Shown: positions 16,609-25,460 of the stretch, in pieces
Layout of the letters: the number at the start of each line of letters is the position of its first letter
How positions within the stretch are numbered: the first letter of the stretch is position 1
From: Bin80 sp026708685
GTDB lineage: Bacteria > Bacteroidota > Rhodothermia > Rhodothermales > Bin80
NCBI GenBank assembly: GCA_965200955.1
Contig: OZ241742.1
Coordinates: 992,001-1,056,000 of the forward strand
Length of the DNA stretch: 64,000 bases
Direction: 5' to 3'
Notes under the pieces: model-generated
Database searches by the model: none
Told to the model about the DNA's origin: nothing
Seen by the model: the letters and a program-made list of their open reading frames with translations, nothing else
Made by a program: the position numbers and the translations under genes

Positions 16609-18642
16609 ATGAGCGATTTTACTTCTTCATCTAAAATTACCTTGGCAGAAGAATTGATTCTTGTGATGCTGAGTGAGGAAACTGGCTACCTGGATGTGAG
16701 CCCAGGCTGGCAGTTATCTTGTGTAGTGTCTGGTGCACTTTTAGCTGATTTGGCACTTCGAGGGCGAATTGATACCGATATGAATTCCCTGTATTTAGTC
16801 AACCATGAGCCAACTGGTGAAGAACTACTGGATCCATTGATTGAGTTGATTCATGGAGCTGAGAAAACGTACGATACGCAATACTGGATTGAGCGTACCG
16901 CAGGTAAGAGTGATGAAATCATTTCAACTTCTTTGGAACACTTAGTAGCCAGAAAAATACTTCTCCATGAACTGGGTGGTTTTTATCGCATTAATAGTAC
17001 AGTTTCTCGCTCTCAAACCTATCCAGACACGGGCATCGCGGTCTTGCAAGAAGCGAAGAGCAGAATCGTTTCTCTCCTGTTGGACCCCATGTCCATTCCT
17101 GAACCGAGAGATGCCATTCTCGTGGCTTTGTTACACTCGGCTGAATGGTTCAAGGTACTCTTTGATGTGGAAGAGTATGAAGAATTGCTTGATAGGATAC
17201 AGCTACTCTCGAAACTAGACCTCATAGGGAGAACCGTGGCCCTAGCAGTGAAAGAATCGGTTGTCCAACTCAGTAATGCCTCTGTGTCCACCAAGCCGAT
17301 TCCAGAAGTTCAGATTCGTGATATACTGCGGATTAAAGCTTTCCGGGATGGAAATCTGGCAAGAGGTGGTCACCAACTCTACTCTCAATATGGATCTGTG
17401 ATGAAGTTGCCCTTTAAATTCAAAGGGACACCTTTATATGCTATGATGGGCGTTGAAGTCAATCAGTGGATCAGTAAACACTCACGCTTCTATTTTCGCA
17501 CAAAGGAATTTATAAGAGATCTTGAGATTGTTTATGGGGCATCCATGAGCATTGTTGGTTCAGACGGTGCTCCACATTACAAACTTCGTAAGTCTATGAG
17601 TAATTATTACTCTCGTTCTGCGATAGGGGATCGGCTTCCAGAAATGTATAAATGCATCTATTCATCTCTAAGTCAATGGGAATCTGGATCTGCAGTACGA
17701 ATGGGTGCTACCTTCAAGAAGATCATCAGTATACAGATGTCAACATTAGGCTTTAGTGATGACTGCCCTGCATTCTTAGATGAGATCACAAAATTCGCTC
17801 ATCGTGCACAGTTGACCAAAGGTGGTGCTGTTCTTCCTGAGTTTTTGCTCAATACTCCAAAGATGAAGCGTTACAAAAAACGCGTACATGAATTCAAAGA
17901 CATGGTGATCTCAACCCATACGCCAGGTCAACGAAGAAATGAACCGACCAATTGGGCAGACGGCTTTCTCAGTATTCACAAGAATGATCCTCATCTAATT
18001 TCAGAGGCGGATCTGACGTTTTCATTTGCTTCGAGTTTGTTTACGGTCATTTATGTAGGATCTGCACTTGCTTTTTCGATCTATTGCATTCTCAAAGATC
18101 CAGATGTTCATCAGCGAGTTTATGCAGAGGCTGAAAAACTATTTGGAAATGGACACTTGCCAACCGAGAAAGAATTTGACCAAGAAAGCATTGATGTAAC
18201 GCAACGTTTGATCATGGAGGCTGGACGAATGTATCCAGTGATTCCTATAAGTTTGCGGAGAGTCGTGAATCGCTTTATCTATCAAGGGTATGAAGTTCCT
18301 CCTGATGTTAGCCTGCTCATTATTCAAACCGCTTCCAATTATGACGAGTCTCTATTTAAAGATCCACTTACATTTGATATTGATCGATATTTGCCAGATA
18401 GAGCCGAGCATAAGCAACCAGGAGCCTATGGTACCTATGGTTTTGGATCTCACACTTGTCTTGGGCAACGATTGTTTGAATTGCAAATGATCATTAACCT
18501 CCTGATGATCATCTATCACTACGACTTGGAGGTAGTCGGAAATAAAGATGTAACAATCAACCCATTCCCAACAGGTACCCCCAGAAAGCGTTTCAAGATG
18601 CGGATTAAGGGGATCAGAAATCCACTACCTTCCCTTGTGTAG
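16609..18642 (+). CDS. GPP34 domain-cytochrome P450 fusion protein
   Basis: The 677-residue protein has two parts. Residues about 10-225 resemble GPP34 (GOLPH3/Vps74-like) domains: KITLAEELILVMLSEETGYL, VVSGALLADLALRGRI, LEHLVARKILLHE. In eukaryotes such domains bind phosphoinositides on membranes. Residues about 235-670 form a P450: C-helix HYKLRKSMSNYYS, ExxR in MEAGRMYP, FDIDRYLPDR, and the heme loop YGFGSHTCLGQR with the Cys ligand at about 617. The I-helix (FTVIYVGSALAFSIY) lacks the usual acid-Thr pair for O2 activation, hinting at peroxygenase, isomerase or altered chemistry. A GTG one codon upstream also opens the frame; I chose the ATG. It stands alone, with no ferredoxin or reductase beside it, and may act on a membrane lipid. 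Confidence 0.85.
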   Translation: MSDFTSSSKITLAEELILVMLSEETGYLDVSPGWQLSCVVSGALLADLALRGRIDTDMNSLYLVNHEPTGEELLDPLIELIHGAEKTYDTQYWIERTAGKSDEIISTSLEHLVARKILLHELGGFYRINSTVSRSQTYPDTGIAVLQEAKSRIVSLLLDPMSIPEPRDAILVALLHSAEWFKVLFDVEEYEELLDRIQLLSKLDLIGRTVALAVKESVVQLSNASVSTKPIPEVQIRDILRIKAFRDGNLARGGHQLYSQYGSVMKLPFKFKGTPLYAMMGVEVNQWISKHSRFYFRTKEFIRDLEIVYGASMSIVGSDGAPHYKLRKSMSNYYSRSAIGDRLPEMYKCIYSSLSQWESGSAVRMGATFKKIISIQMSTLGFSDDCPAFLDEITKFAHRAQLTKGGAVLPEFLLNTPKMKRYKKRVHEFKDMVISTHTPGQRRNEPTNWADGFLSIHKNDPHLISEADLTFSFASSLFTVIYVGSALAFSIYCILKDPDVHQRVYAEAEKLFGNGHLPTEKEFDQESIDVTQRLIMEAGRMYPVIPISLRRVVNRFIYQGYEVPPDVSLLIIQTASNYDESLFKDPLTFDIDRYLPDRAEHKQPGAYGTYGFGSHTCLGQRLFELQMIINLLMIIYHYDLEVVGNKDVTINPFPTGTPRKRFKMRIKGIRNPLPSLV

Positions 18643-18753
18643 AACCAACCGCTCGTCAATGACCAGCATTCTTGATGGTGGTGAATGTGGAGTTAGATCT
18701 ACTTGTGCACGACATCCCAATTGATCGGTTGATCTCAAGATTTGGCAAACTGC

Positions 18754-20109
18754 CTATTCGGGCTTTCTCATTGTATTGAGTACCTGATGGGCTGCACGCG
18801 TTCCACTGCGAATGCAGTCAGGGATTCCGACTCCACTCAGATAGTTTCCAGCTAAATGGAATCCATCATACGTTCTGGTTATCTGTAGGATTTCTTCTAC
18901 CCGATTTTTGTGTCCCAGAGTGTAGCAGGGTAATGTATATGGATGACGATGAATCCTAGTGAACAGGGGCGGAATCGTTACGCCGTGTGCCAGTTTCATC
19001 TCCTTGCACGCATGAGCGATCATCTCTTCATCCGATTGATCTACGCCCTGTACATATAACCTGAAAAGACATCGACCGTGGGGGGAGCGTCCCGTAAATT
19101 TGACAGTGCTCCAAGTGCATGCAATGACGGAGCTTCCCTCTACAGGATCAACTAAGTGGCCATGCCCATGAAAGGGCCAATGTGGAAGAGCAGCGTTTGG
19201 ATAGGCTACATGTACGGTTGTTCCGGCTCTGCGTGGAATCTTCTGAAGTACATCACAAATGTCGGAACTGAAGGATTCACAAATGGTAGCCGCATAGGAC
19301 GATGGGACCGCCAAAATGACGTGATTTGCCCGTATGGAATGACCTCCGTCCATCAGTATCGTCCATTGAGCATTGGATCGGCGAAGCCCGACTACTTTCT
19401 GATGGAGGTGTATATTGGATTGATTCTGATGATATAAAGCATCTGTAAGGGAGGATAATCCATCTGCAAGACTCTTCAAGGAGGATGTAGAATCGGAACT
19501 ACGGGTGCGAGCTGTTCCGAGAAGGATACTTCCATATTGAGACTCCAGCACAGGCAGGTGAGGAAGAACTGCATGAAGACTTAACTGTTCGGGGGCACCG
19601 CCTATAAGCCCACTTAAAAGGGGGGCAATGAGCTTCGAAAACGCCTCTTGACCAAATCTTCGCACAAAGAAATCAGCAACCGATTCGTCGGTGTGATCCT
19701 TGGCTGGCGGGATGAAAAGCTCGGATAAAACTCTGATTTTGCCGTGAACACTGAGAAGAGGAGAAGAGAGCAGAGGCCAGATACGACTGGGTACTAACCC
19801 ACTCATTCCCTCGGGAAGAGGATGTAATGAATGATCACAGCGCAGATAGACTCCTCGATGAAGGTCGTTGGTATCTTGTGTGGGGAGTCCCAAGGATCTG
19901 CATAGATCCAAGGCCTGAGGTTTGCGGGTTAAAAAGATATCAGGCCCATGCTCCATCAAAAATCCTTTGTACCGCTCGGTATAGATACATCCACCCACTC
20001 GATCGCTCTGCTCCAGAAGCGTGATTTCTGGAGGGTGTGGAGATTGACGTAGAGCCCAGGCTGCACTCAAGCCTGTGATTCCGCCTCCAACGATGACGAC
20101 TCGGCTCAT
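18754..20109 (-). CDS. cgoX: Coproporphyrinogen III oxidase / HemY-type FAD oxidase
   Basis: This 451-residue flavoprotein of the HemY family has an N-terminal FAD-binding motif, VVIVGGGITGLSAAWAL, and GGCIYTERYKGFLMEHGPD. A C-terminal FAD contact, DGFHLAGNYLSGVGIPDCIR, is also present. The family oxidises protoporphyrinogen IX or coproporphyrinogen III. Because a HemQ gene is in the same operon and no hemN or hemF is, I infer the coproporphyrinogen reaction (CgoX, EC 1.3.3.15). It is the last gene of the heme operon, one nucleotide after the ferrochelatase stop. Confidence 0.88.
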   Translation of the reverse strand: MSRVVIVGGGITGLSAAWALRQSPHPPEITLLEQSDRVGGCIYTERYKGFLMEHGPDIFLTRKPQALDLCRSLGLPTQDTNDLHRGVYLRCDHSLHPLPEGMSGLVPSRIWPLLSSPLLSVHGKIRVLSELFIPPAKDHTDESVADFFVRRFGQEAFSKLIAPLLSGLIGGAPEQLSLHAVLPHLPVLESQYGSILLGTARTRSSDSTSSLKSLADGLSSLTDALYHQNQSNIHLHQKVVGLRRSNAQWTILMDGGHSIRANHVILAVPSSYAATICESFSSDICDVLQKIPRRAGTTVHVAYPNAALPHWPFHGHGHLVDPVEGSSVIACTWSTVKFTGRSPHGRCLFRLYVQGVDQSDEEMIAHACKEMKLAHGVTIPPLFTRIHRHPYTLPCYTLGHKNRVEEILQITRTYDGFHLAGNYLSGVGIPDCIRSGTRAAHQVLNTMRKPE

Positions 20110-20110
20110 C

Positions 20111-21061
20111 TTAGAGCCAACCAGATTGGACCGCTTGCGTGCGGATCAGTCTGGCGAGAGCTTGAACAAAGATCGGATCACTGTTGAGCGAAGGAGGGCG
20201 TTCAAGACGTATGCTGTACTTCTTGGCCACTTCCTGTGCTTCGATATCAATATCATAAAGGATTTCCACATGATCCGAGACAAACCCTACTGGAATACTG
20301 ATCATGTTGTGGATTCCCTGATTGGCCAAGTCAACAATGTAATCTTCCAGCTGTGGACCAAGCCATGGTTCTGGACTCCGGCCTTCAGACTGATAACAGG
20401 TGGACCACTGATCTTCAGAGAGACCTGCCGCTTCTGCGACCAAGGATGCCGTTTCACGAAATTGAACTGGATAGGGGTCGTTTTCCTTGAGAATGCGGGT
20501 CGGCAGACTGTGAGCACTGAAGATGACATGAACGCGGTCGCGATCTTCTGCAGGGAATCGTTGCAATGCAAGATGGACCCGCTTTACAAATGCATCAATC
20601 AGGCCAGAATCATTGTGATAGCTCTGAATATGCGAAAATGCTATGTCTCCACGATAAAACTGAAGACCAGCATGAATCTTCTTTTGATACTTTGCAATGC
20701 TCATTCCACTGTACTGGGGTGCCAGAACTATACTGACGGCACGATCAATGCGATCTTCAATCATATCTCCAACGGTCTCTTCAATCCAGGGAGCCCAGTG
20801 TCGCATGCCAAGATATGGCTGAAATCGCTCCTCCTGATCAGGGGGATTCAGGATCGCCATGACGGCATGGACCGTTTCCATGGTCAGCTGCAGTAGCGGC
20901 GAGGAACCACCGATCAAACGGTAATTATGAGTGATCTCTTCAAGAATGGCTTTGGATGTGCTTCGACCAGCACGAATGTCGGAGAGATAGCCCGGTAGAT
21001 CATCAAGGGAATCAGGACCTCCATAGGCCATGAACAGGACACCAATGGGGGATTCAGGCAT
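20111..21061 (-). CDS. cpfC: Ferrochelatase (probably coproporphyrin type)
   Basis: It inserts Fe2+ into a porphyrin. From the ATG at 21061 (MPESPIGVLFMAYGGPD) it has 316 residues; the frame extends upstream to 21091 inside hemE. Motifs are LFMAYGGPDSLDD, NYRLIGGSSPL, FSAHSLPTRI with the catalytic His, and GFVSDHVEILYDIDIE with the metal/proton-path Glu. The chosen ATG overlaps the region of the hemE stop, implying coupled translation. With HemQ in the operon the substrate is most likely coproporphyrin III rather than protoporphyrin. Confidence 0.92.
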   Translation of the reverse strand: MPESPIGVLFMAYGGPDSLDDLPGYLSDIRAGRSTSKAILEEITHNYRLIGGSSPLLQLTMETVHAVMAILNPPDQEERFQPYLGMRHWAPWIEETVGDMIEDRIDRAVSIVLAPQYSGMSIAKYQKKIHAGLQFYRGDIAFSHIQSYHNDSGLIDAFVKRVHLALQRFPAEDRDRVHVIFSAHSLPTRILKENDPYPVQFRETASLVAEAAGLSEDQWSTCYQSEGRSPEPWLGPQLEDYIVDLANQGIHNMISIPVGFVSDHVEILYDIDIEAQEVAKKYSIRLERPPSLNSDPIFVQALARLIRTQAVQSGWL

Positions 21062-22088
21062 CTTCATGTTGGTATTCGTGGACATAATCAACCAAACGCT
21101 CTACATTGTCGGGTGGGGTTGATGGTAAAATTCCATGTCCCAGATTGAAAATATGGCCGGGCTTTTTTCCAATGCGTTGCATGACATCTCGTGCATGAGG
21201 CATCAGTTCGCGCCAGGGCCCTAAGAGAGTACACGGATCCAGATTACCCATCACGGGCCTGTTGACGAGTTTTCGTGCTTGATCAATCGGAATCCGCCAG
21301 TCCATTCCGATCACATGTCCACCAGAGGCAGCGATACAGTCCAGATAGGATCCAGTATTGGTGCTAAAGTGAATCACGGAGCTTTTGGGTTCAAGGGCTG
21401 ACAGGACTTGACGAGTATACGGTTGCACATAACGCTCATAGTCATAACGGCTCAGTGCACCGACCCAGGAATCAAAAAGTTGTACGCATTCCACGCCAGA
21501 GAGAATTTGTTCGGTCAGGTAGTCTATAATGGTGCCGCACAGTTTCCCCATCAGTCGATCCCAAGCCGCGGGCTCATGATACATCAATGCTTTGGTGTGT
21601 GCAAACGTTCGTGTAGCCCCTCCTTCGATCGCGTAACTTGCGAGGGTAAAGGGTGCACCCGCAAAACCGATGAGAGCCACTTGACGAGATTCCAATTCCC
21701 GATGGACGATCTTGATGGCATCAAGGGTAGCCCCCATGGTTTCAGTGGCAGGAGGAACCCCTAACCGATCAATGGCTTTGGTGGTTCGGATGGGATGGGT
21801 GATGCAGGGACCCTGGTTTGGAACAAACGAAAGATCCAGCCCCATTCCCGTAAGGGGTGGGAGAATGTCTGAGAAGACAATCGCTGCATCTAAATCGTAT
21901 CGCTTCATGGGCATCAGCGTAATTTCGGCAGCAATCTCTGGAGTACTCAATGCTTCGGCCATAGAGACCTTGTTTCGCAGAGATGTGTACTCAGGTAGAT
22001 ATCGACCTGCTTGACGCATAATCCAGATCGGGGTCTTGTCTACGGCTTCACCACGACATGCTGCCAAAAATCGCTCTTTTCCAGTCAT
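21054..22088 (-). CDS. hemE: Uroporphyrinogen decarboxylase
   Basis: HemE removes four carboxyl groups from uroporphyrinogen III to give coproporphyrinogen III. The 344-residue product has the family start KTPIWIMRQAGRYLPEY, the catalytic Asp in IVFSDILPPLTGMGLDLSF, FAGAPFTLASYAIEGG and NLGHGILPSTPPDNVE. Length is normal. It sits 16 nt after the hemQ stop and overlaps the start of the ferrochelatase gene. Confidence 0.97.
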   Translation of the reverse strand: MTGKERFLAACRGEAVDKTPIWIMRQAGRYLPEYTSLRNKVSMAEALSTPEIAAEITLMPMKRYDLDAAIVFSDILPPLTGMGLDLSFVPNQGPCITHPIRTTKAIDRLGVPPATETMGATLDAIKIVHRELESRQVALIGFAGAPFTLASYAIEGGATRTFAHTKALMYHEPAAWDRLMGKLCGTIIDYLTEQILSGVECVQLFDSWVGALSRYDYERYVQPYTRQVLSALEPKSSVIHFSTNTGSYLDCIAASGGHVIGMDWRIPIDQARKLVNRPVMGNLDPCTLLGPWRELMPHARDVMQRIGKKPGHIFNLGHGILPSTPPDNVERLVDYVHEYQHEDA

Positions 22089-22104
22089 GAATCAGATCAA
22101 TGGA

Positions 22105-22845
22105 TCATGGAGACAATGAAGATTGCCAAAGGACATGTCCGACAAAGAATGGACCAAGGTTGGTTAGATAGCGTGAGGTTTGTTGCGTCTTTCGCATCCG
22201 CTCAATAATGGCCGATAAAGGATGCAGCTGCTTGCCAAGAATCCCCACCACAAAATCGTTATCATTTTGATCAAGGCCTTGACAGGCAAGTCGGATGTCA
22301 TGGGCAAGATCACTTCGGCCATAAGCCATCCCAATTCCACCGTGCTCCATGAGAATCTTCCTGCGCTGATCAGCCGTTAGATGTTCAAACTCTCCTGATC
22401 TTCGGACAGGATACCAGACAGCCCATGGCCACGCAGGGTTACAAACATAACGACGAGGGCGATGGATCAGAGTTTCTTTTAAATCCCGTTCATAACCAAT
22501 GGAATACGTTCGTCCGATCATCGTTAAATCACTACGACATTCATATTGACCTATCATGGAATGATCCAAAAAGTCTTTGAGCTCAGTAACAAAGAAGCTG
22601 GGATCTTCCGCAACCGTCAGGAGCCCTACACCATTTGGATCATGCAGACTGGAGTACATCACTCCACAAAAATTCGTTTTGGTAAGGTCCGCACGGAGTT
22701 TTTGAAGATTGTAATGAGCACCAGTAAAGACGAGTAACTGCATGTAGAGCCGACCATCATGAAAGATCGTTTTTCCATCCGCATCCTGACCCCGTTCACG
22801 AAGGTCAACACCTTCGGATCGCTTTTCTTGAATATCCATAGCCAT
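22105..22845 (-). CDS. hemQ: HemQ, coproheme decarboxylase (chlorite dismutase fold)
   Basis: HemQ (ChdC) converts coproheme to heme b in an H2O2-dependent decarboxylation. From the ATG at 22845 it has 246 residues; an upstream ATG at 22872 would overlap hemB. The C-terminal half shows the family pattern: WYPVRRSGEFEHL with a Tyr (Y145) where HemQ has its catalytic Tyr, RRKILMEHGGIGMAYG with a His (H168) in the heme-ligand region, and QGLDQNDNDFVVGILG. MRKTQQTSRYLTNLGPFFVG follows. The fold includes chlorite dismutases and Dyp-like enzymes, but the position between hemB and hemE points to HemQ. Confidence 0.88.
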   Translation of the reverse strand: MAMDIQEKRSEGVDLRERGQDADGKTIFHDGRLYMQLLVFTGAHYNLQKLRADLTKTNFCGVMYSSLHDPNGVGLLTVAEDPSFFVTELKDFLDHSMIGQYECRSDLTMIGRTYSIGYERDLKETLIHRPRRYVCNPAWPWAVWYPVRRSGEFEHLTADQRRKILMEHGGIGMAYGRSDLAHDIRLACQGLDQNDNDFVVGILGKQLHPLSAIIERMRKTQQTSRYLTNLGPFFVGHVLWQSSLSP

Positions 22846-22847
22846 GA

Positions 22848-23825
22848 TCAGGTGGACAGTTCTTGAAGCCAATTCGCAGCATCCAGGGCATGGTAGCTGA
22901 TCACACTTTGTGCACCAGCACGGCGTATGCTGGTCAATACTTCTAGCACGGCGGTGGATTCATCCATCCACCCCTGAGCAGATGCCGCTTTGATCATCGC
23001 GTATTCCCCACTCACATTATAGGCAACCAGAGACAGATGAGGCCGCTGATCTTTAATCAATCGGATGATATCCAGATAGGAGAGTGCAGGCTTGATCATA
23101 ATCAAATCGGCTCCTTCTTCGATATCCATGTCCACCTCGCGAAGTGCCTCTTGAGCATTGCTACAATCCATTTGATGGGTTTTACGATCTCCAAATTGGG
23201 GAGCTCCACCAGCAGCATCACGGAAAGGTCCATAAAATGCAGATGCATATTTGACACTGTACGAAAGGATAGAAACATGCTCGTGTCCAGAACAGTCCAG
23301 TTGTTCACGGATAGCATGCACCTGATGATCCATCATTCCACTAGGGGCCACAATATCGGCTCCACTGTCGGCGTGTACTTTGGCCATCTCGGCTATGACC
23401 GGGAGAGTTGGATCGTTGGACACCACCTGGTCTTGAAGGATTCCGCAGTGTCCATGGGAAGTGTACGAACAGATACAGACATCCGTGATGATGACGAGGT
23501 TCAGGTTTGCTCGTTTGATTGCTTGAATGGTATCGGGGATTATTCCCGTGGAGGACACAGCTTGTGTTGCCGTTTCATCTTTGGATTGTGGAATGCCAAA
23601 AAGAAGAATCCCACTGATTCCCGCTTGTTCAACCTTACGAGCAACTTGAACGGCTTCGTCAATGGTGTAACGATACACATCCGGCATTCCGTGGATCGCC
23701 CCCGGGTTGGAGCGGGTCACAAAGATCGGATAGATGAAGTGCGCAGGAGAAAGCTGTGTTTCCCGCACCATACGGCGTATGGCATCTGTCCGACGAAGTC
23801 GTCTTGGACGTTTATGCTTGTTCAA
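22848..23825 (-). CDS. hemB: Delta-aminolevulinic acid dehydratase
   Basis: HemB condenses two 5-aminolevulinate molecules to porphobilinogen. I place the start at the TTG at 23825 (LNKHKRPRRLRRTDAIRRMV), which gives 325 residues, the family length, and a 14-nt overlap with hemD. The first in-frame ATG (23912) would add 29 unrelated residues lying inside hemD. Motifs are the zinc triad DVCICSYTSHGHCG, the two Schiff-base Lys in SYSVKYASAFYGPFRDA and IMIKPALSYLD, and VSGEYAM. The zinc Cys set marks a Zn-dependent enzyme. Confidence 0.93.
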   Translation of the reverse strand: MNKHKRPRRLRRTDAIRRMVRETQLSPAHFIYPIFVTRSNPGAIHGMPDVYRYTIDEAVQVARKVEQAGISGILLFGIPQSKDETATQAVSSTGIIPDTIQAIKRANLNLVIITDVCICSYTSHGHCGILQDQVVSNDPTLPVIAEMAKVHADSGADIVAPSGMMDHQVHAIREQLDCSGHEHVSILSYSVKYASAFYGPFRDAAGGAPQFGDRKTHQMDCSNAQEALREVDMDIEEGADLIMIKPALSYLDIIRLIKDQRPHLSLVAYNVSGEYAMIKAASAQGWMDESTAVLEVLTSIRRAGAQSVISYHALDAANWLQELST

Positions 23826-24558
23826 GTTCGTCAAAGTAGTGCTCAATAGCAGTGACAAGTCCTTCGGATGTATAGGTGTCCGCAATGATAGGAGCCTGAA
23901 GTCCTGCACCAATAGCTACATCCGCCGTTATGGGGCCAATGCAAGCGGTCGTAAACATCAGATTCAGGTGGGAGGTCATCTGGATAAATCCTTCAACGGT
24001 AGAGCCACTGGTAAAGGTGACAACATCTACATGTGGCTTCAGGGATGCGTACGCATCATCGGTAGGACGGTTCACATGGGTTTCATACGCTGTAACGGAG
24101 GTCACTTTTGCACCAGCCTGTGTTAGTAGATTGAACTGGGCTGGACGCGTCTTGGATGCTCTTGGAAGAAGAATGGTTTGATCTTGAACACTTCCTAAAG
24201 AACAGGCCAAGGCCTCTGCAACATATTCGGATGGAACCACATCGGGTTCCACATGACGAGTACGAAGTGCAGAGGCAGTTGCAGGTCCAATGGCAGCCAC
24301 TTTGGTAGAAGTAGGCCATGGAGGTTGCACATGCTCCCATGTGTGCTCCACTCCATTGACACTGGTAAAAATGACTCTGTCATAGGAGTTTAATTTCCGC
24401 AGTGCATTCAGGAGCGGTTGAGGATCGGAAGCGGGTTCAATGCGTACGGTTGGAAACTCAATCACCTCAGCTCCCCGCTCTCGAAGCATCCCACAGATGG
24501 AGGTAGCCTGTTTGGTGGGGCGTGTTACGACGATTCGTTTACCAGCGAGGAGGTTCAT
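23812..24558 (-). CDS. hemD: Uroporphyrinogen-III synthase
   Basis: HemD closes and inverts ring D of hydroxymethylbilane. The 248-residue product begins LAGKRIVVTRPTKQATSI, contains VIFTSVNGVEHTWEH, VAAIGPATASALR and ILLPRASKTRP, and later VVTFTSGSTVEGF and ACIGPITADVAIGAG. These are the usual blocks of this poorly conserved family. Start and stop overlap hemC and hemB, indicating coupling. Confidence 0.93.
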   Translation of the reverse strand: MNLLAGKRIVVTRPTKQATSICGMLRERGAEVIEFPTVRIEPASDPQPLLNALRKLNSYDRVIFTSVNGVEHTWEHVQPPWPTSTKVAAIGPATASALRTRHVEPDVVPSEYVAEALACSLGSVQDQTILLPRASKTRPAQFNLLTQAGAKVTSVTAYETHVNRPTDDAYASLKPHVDVVTFTSGSTVEGFIQMTSHLNLMFTTACIGPITADVAIGAGLQAPIIADTYTSEGLVTAIEHYFDELEQA

Positions 24559-25460
24559 CCACGGGTTAAGAGGTCTTGTGCACCCATTTGGATCGCTTCC
24601 TGAGCAAGTTGATGTCCTAAATGGGTAGGATCAGTTCCAACGCCAGAAACGCAGATTTTACGGTCACCATCCGAAGAAAGGACCTCTGCGCTCAAATGGA
24701 TCTGATGATCAAGTTGTCTGGCGAAGGCAGCCATGGCAACTGCACAACCGCCCCCAGTAGAGGATAGAAAGGTGCGTTCGGACGAGGTTGTCATGCGTGT
24801 TTCTGTGCAATCAATAGACTCAAGTAGAGCTTTTGTAAGCGAATCCGTTTTTCGACACTGAACCGCCAATGCACCTTGGGCAGCGGCTGGAAGCATGATC
24901 TTTACTGGGATCCGATACTGGTACTCTATGGGAATGTTGAGGCGTCGCAACCCCGCTTCTGCAAGAACGGTTGCTTGAAGTTTTCCACTGAGAATTTTCT
25001 CAATTCGGGTGTCAACATTGCCTCGTAGCAGCTCAATGTCTAGGTCAGGTCGGATGGATAAGAGTTGTGCAGTTCGCCGCAAGCTGGAAGTCCCAACGGT
25101 GGATCCTTTGGGCAGCTGCTCTAGCGTCACCCCTGATGAGGTGACCAAAACATCCAATGCTGAATTTCGCTTCGGGATGGCAGCAATGGTTAACTGGTCT
25201 GATCCCTGACTCGGAAGATCCTTCAAGGAATGAACCACAAAATCAACCTCTTCATGGATCAATGCCGTTTCCAGAGAACTTGTGAAGAAACCGATATGGG
25301 AGGTTGGAAGCGGGCCAGTGGTTTTATCGCCTAAGGTAGCAATCGTCTGAACTTCTATGTCCAGTCCTTTGTGAATCTTCGTTAACAGCTGAATCACTTC
25401 TGTAGTTTGAGATCTAGCCAGAAGCGATCGGCGCGTACCTACCCGCAACCTCTTCTTCAT
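24555..25460 (-). CDS. hemC: Hydroxymethylbilane synthase (porphobilinogen deaminase)
   Basis: HemC polymerises four porphobilinogen units. The 301-residue product has RVGTRRSLLARSQTTEV, VHSLKDLPSQ, TSSLRRTAQLLSIRPDLDI with LRGNVDTRI, and GGGCAVAMAAFA containing the Cys that holds the dipyrromethane cofactor. It overlaps hemA and hemD by 4 nt each (ATGA type). Confidence 0.97.
   Translation of the reverse strand: MKKRLRVGTRRSLLARSQTTEVIQLLTKIHKGLDIEVQTIATLGDKTTGPLPTSHIGFFTSSLETALIHEEVDFVVHSLKDLPSQGSDQLTIAAIPKRNSALDVLVTSSGVTLEQLPKGSTVGTSSLRRTAQLLSIRPDLDIELLRGNVDTRIEKILSGKLQATVLAEAGLRRLNIPIEYQYRIPVKIMLPAAAQGALAVQCRKTDSLTKALLESIDCTETRMTTSSERTFLSSTGGGCAVAMAAFARQLDHQIHLSAEVLSSDGDRKICVSGVGTDPTHLGHQLAQEAIQMGAQDLLTRG

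Noticed and set aside
22105..22845. Chlorite dismutase as the function of the HemQ-fold gene
   Set aside because: Position inside a heme operon without hemN/hemF favours coproheme decarboxylase.
23037..23849. 270-codon plus-strand ORF opposite hemB
   Set aside because: Antisense shadow of a gene with complete HemB motifs.
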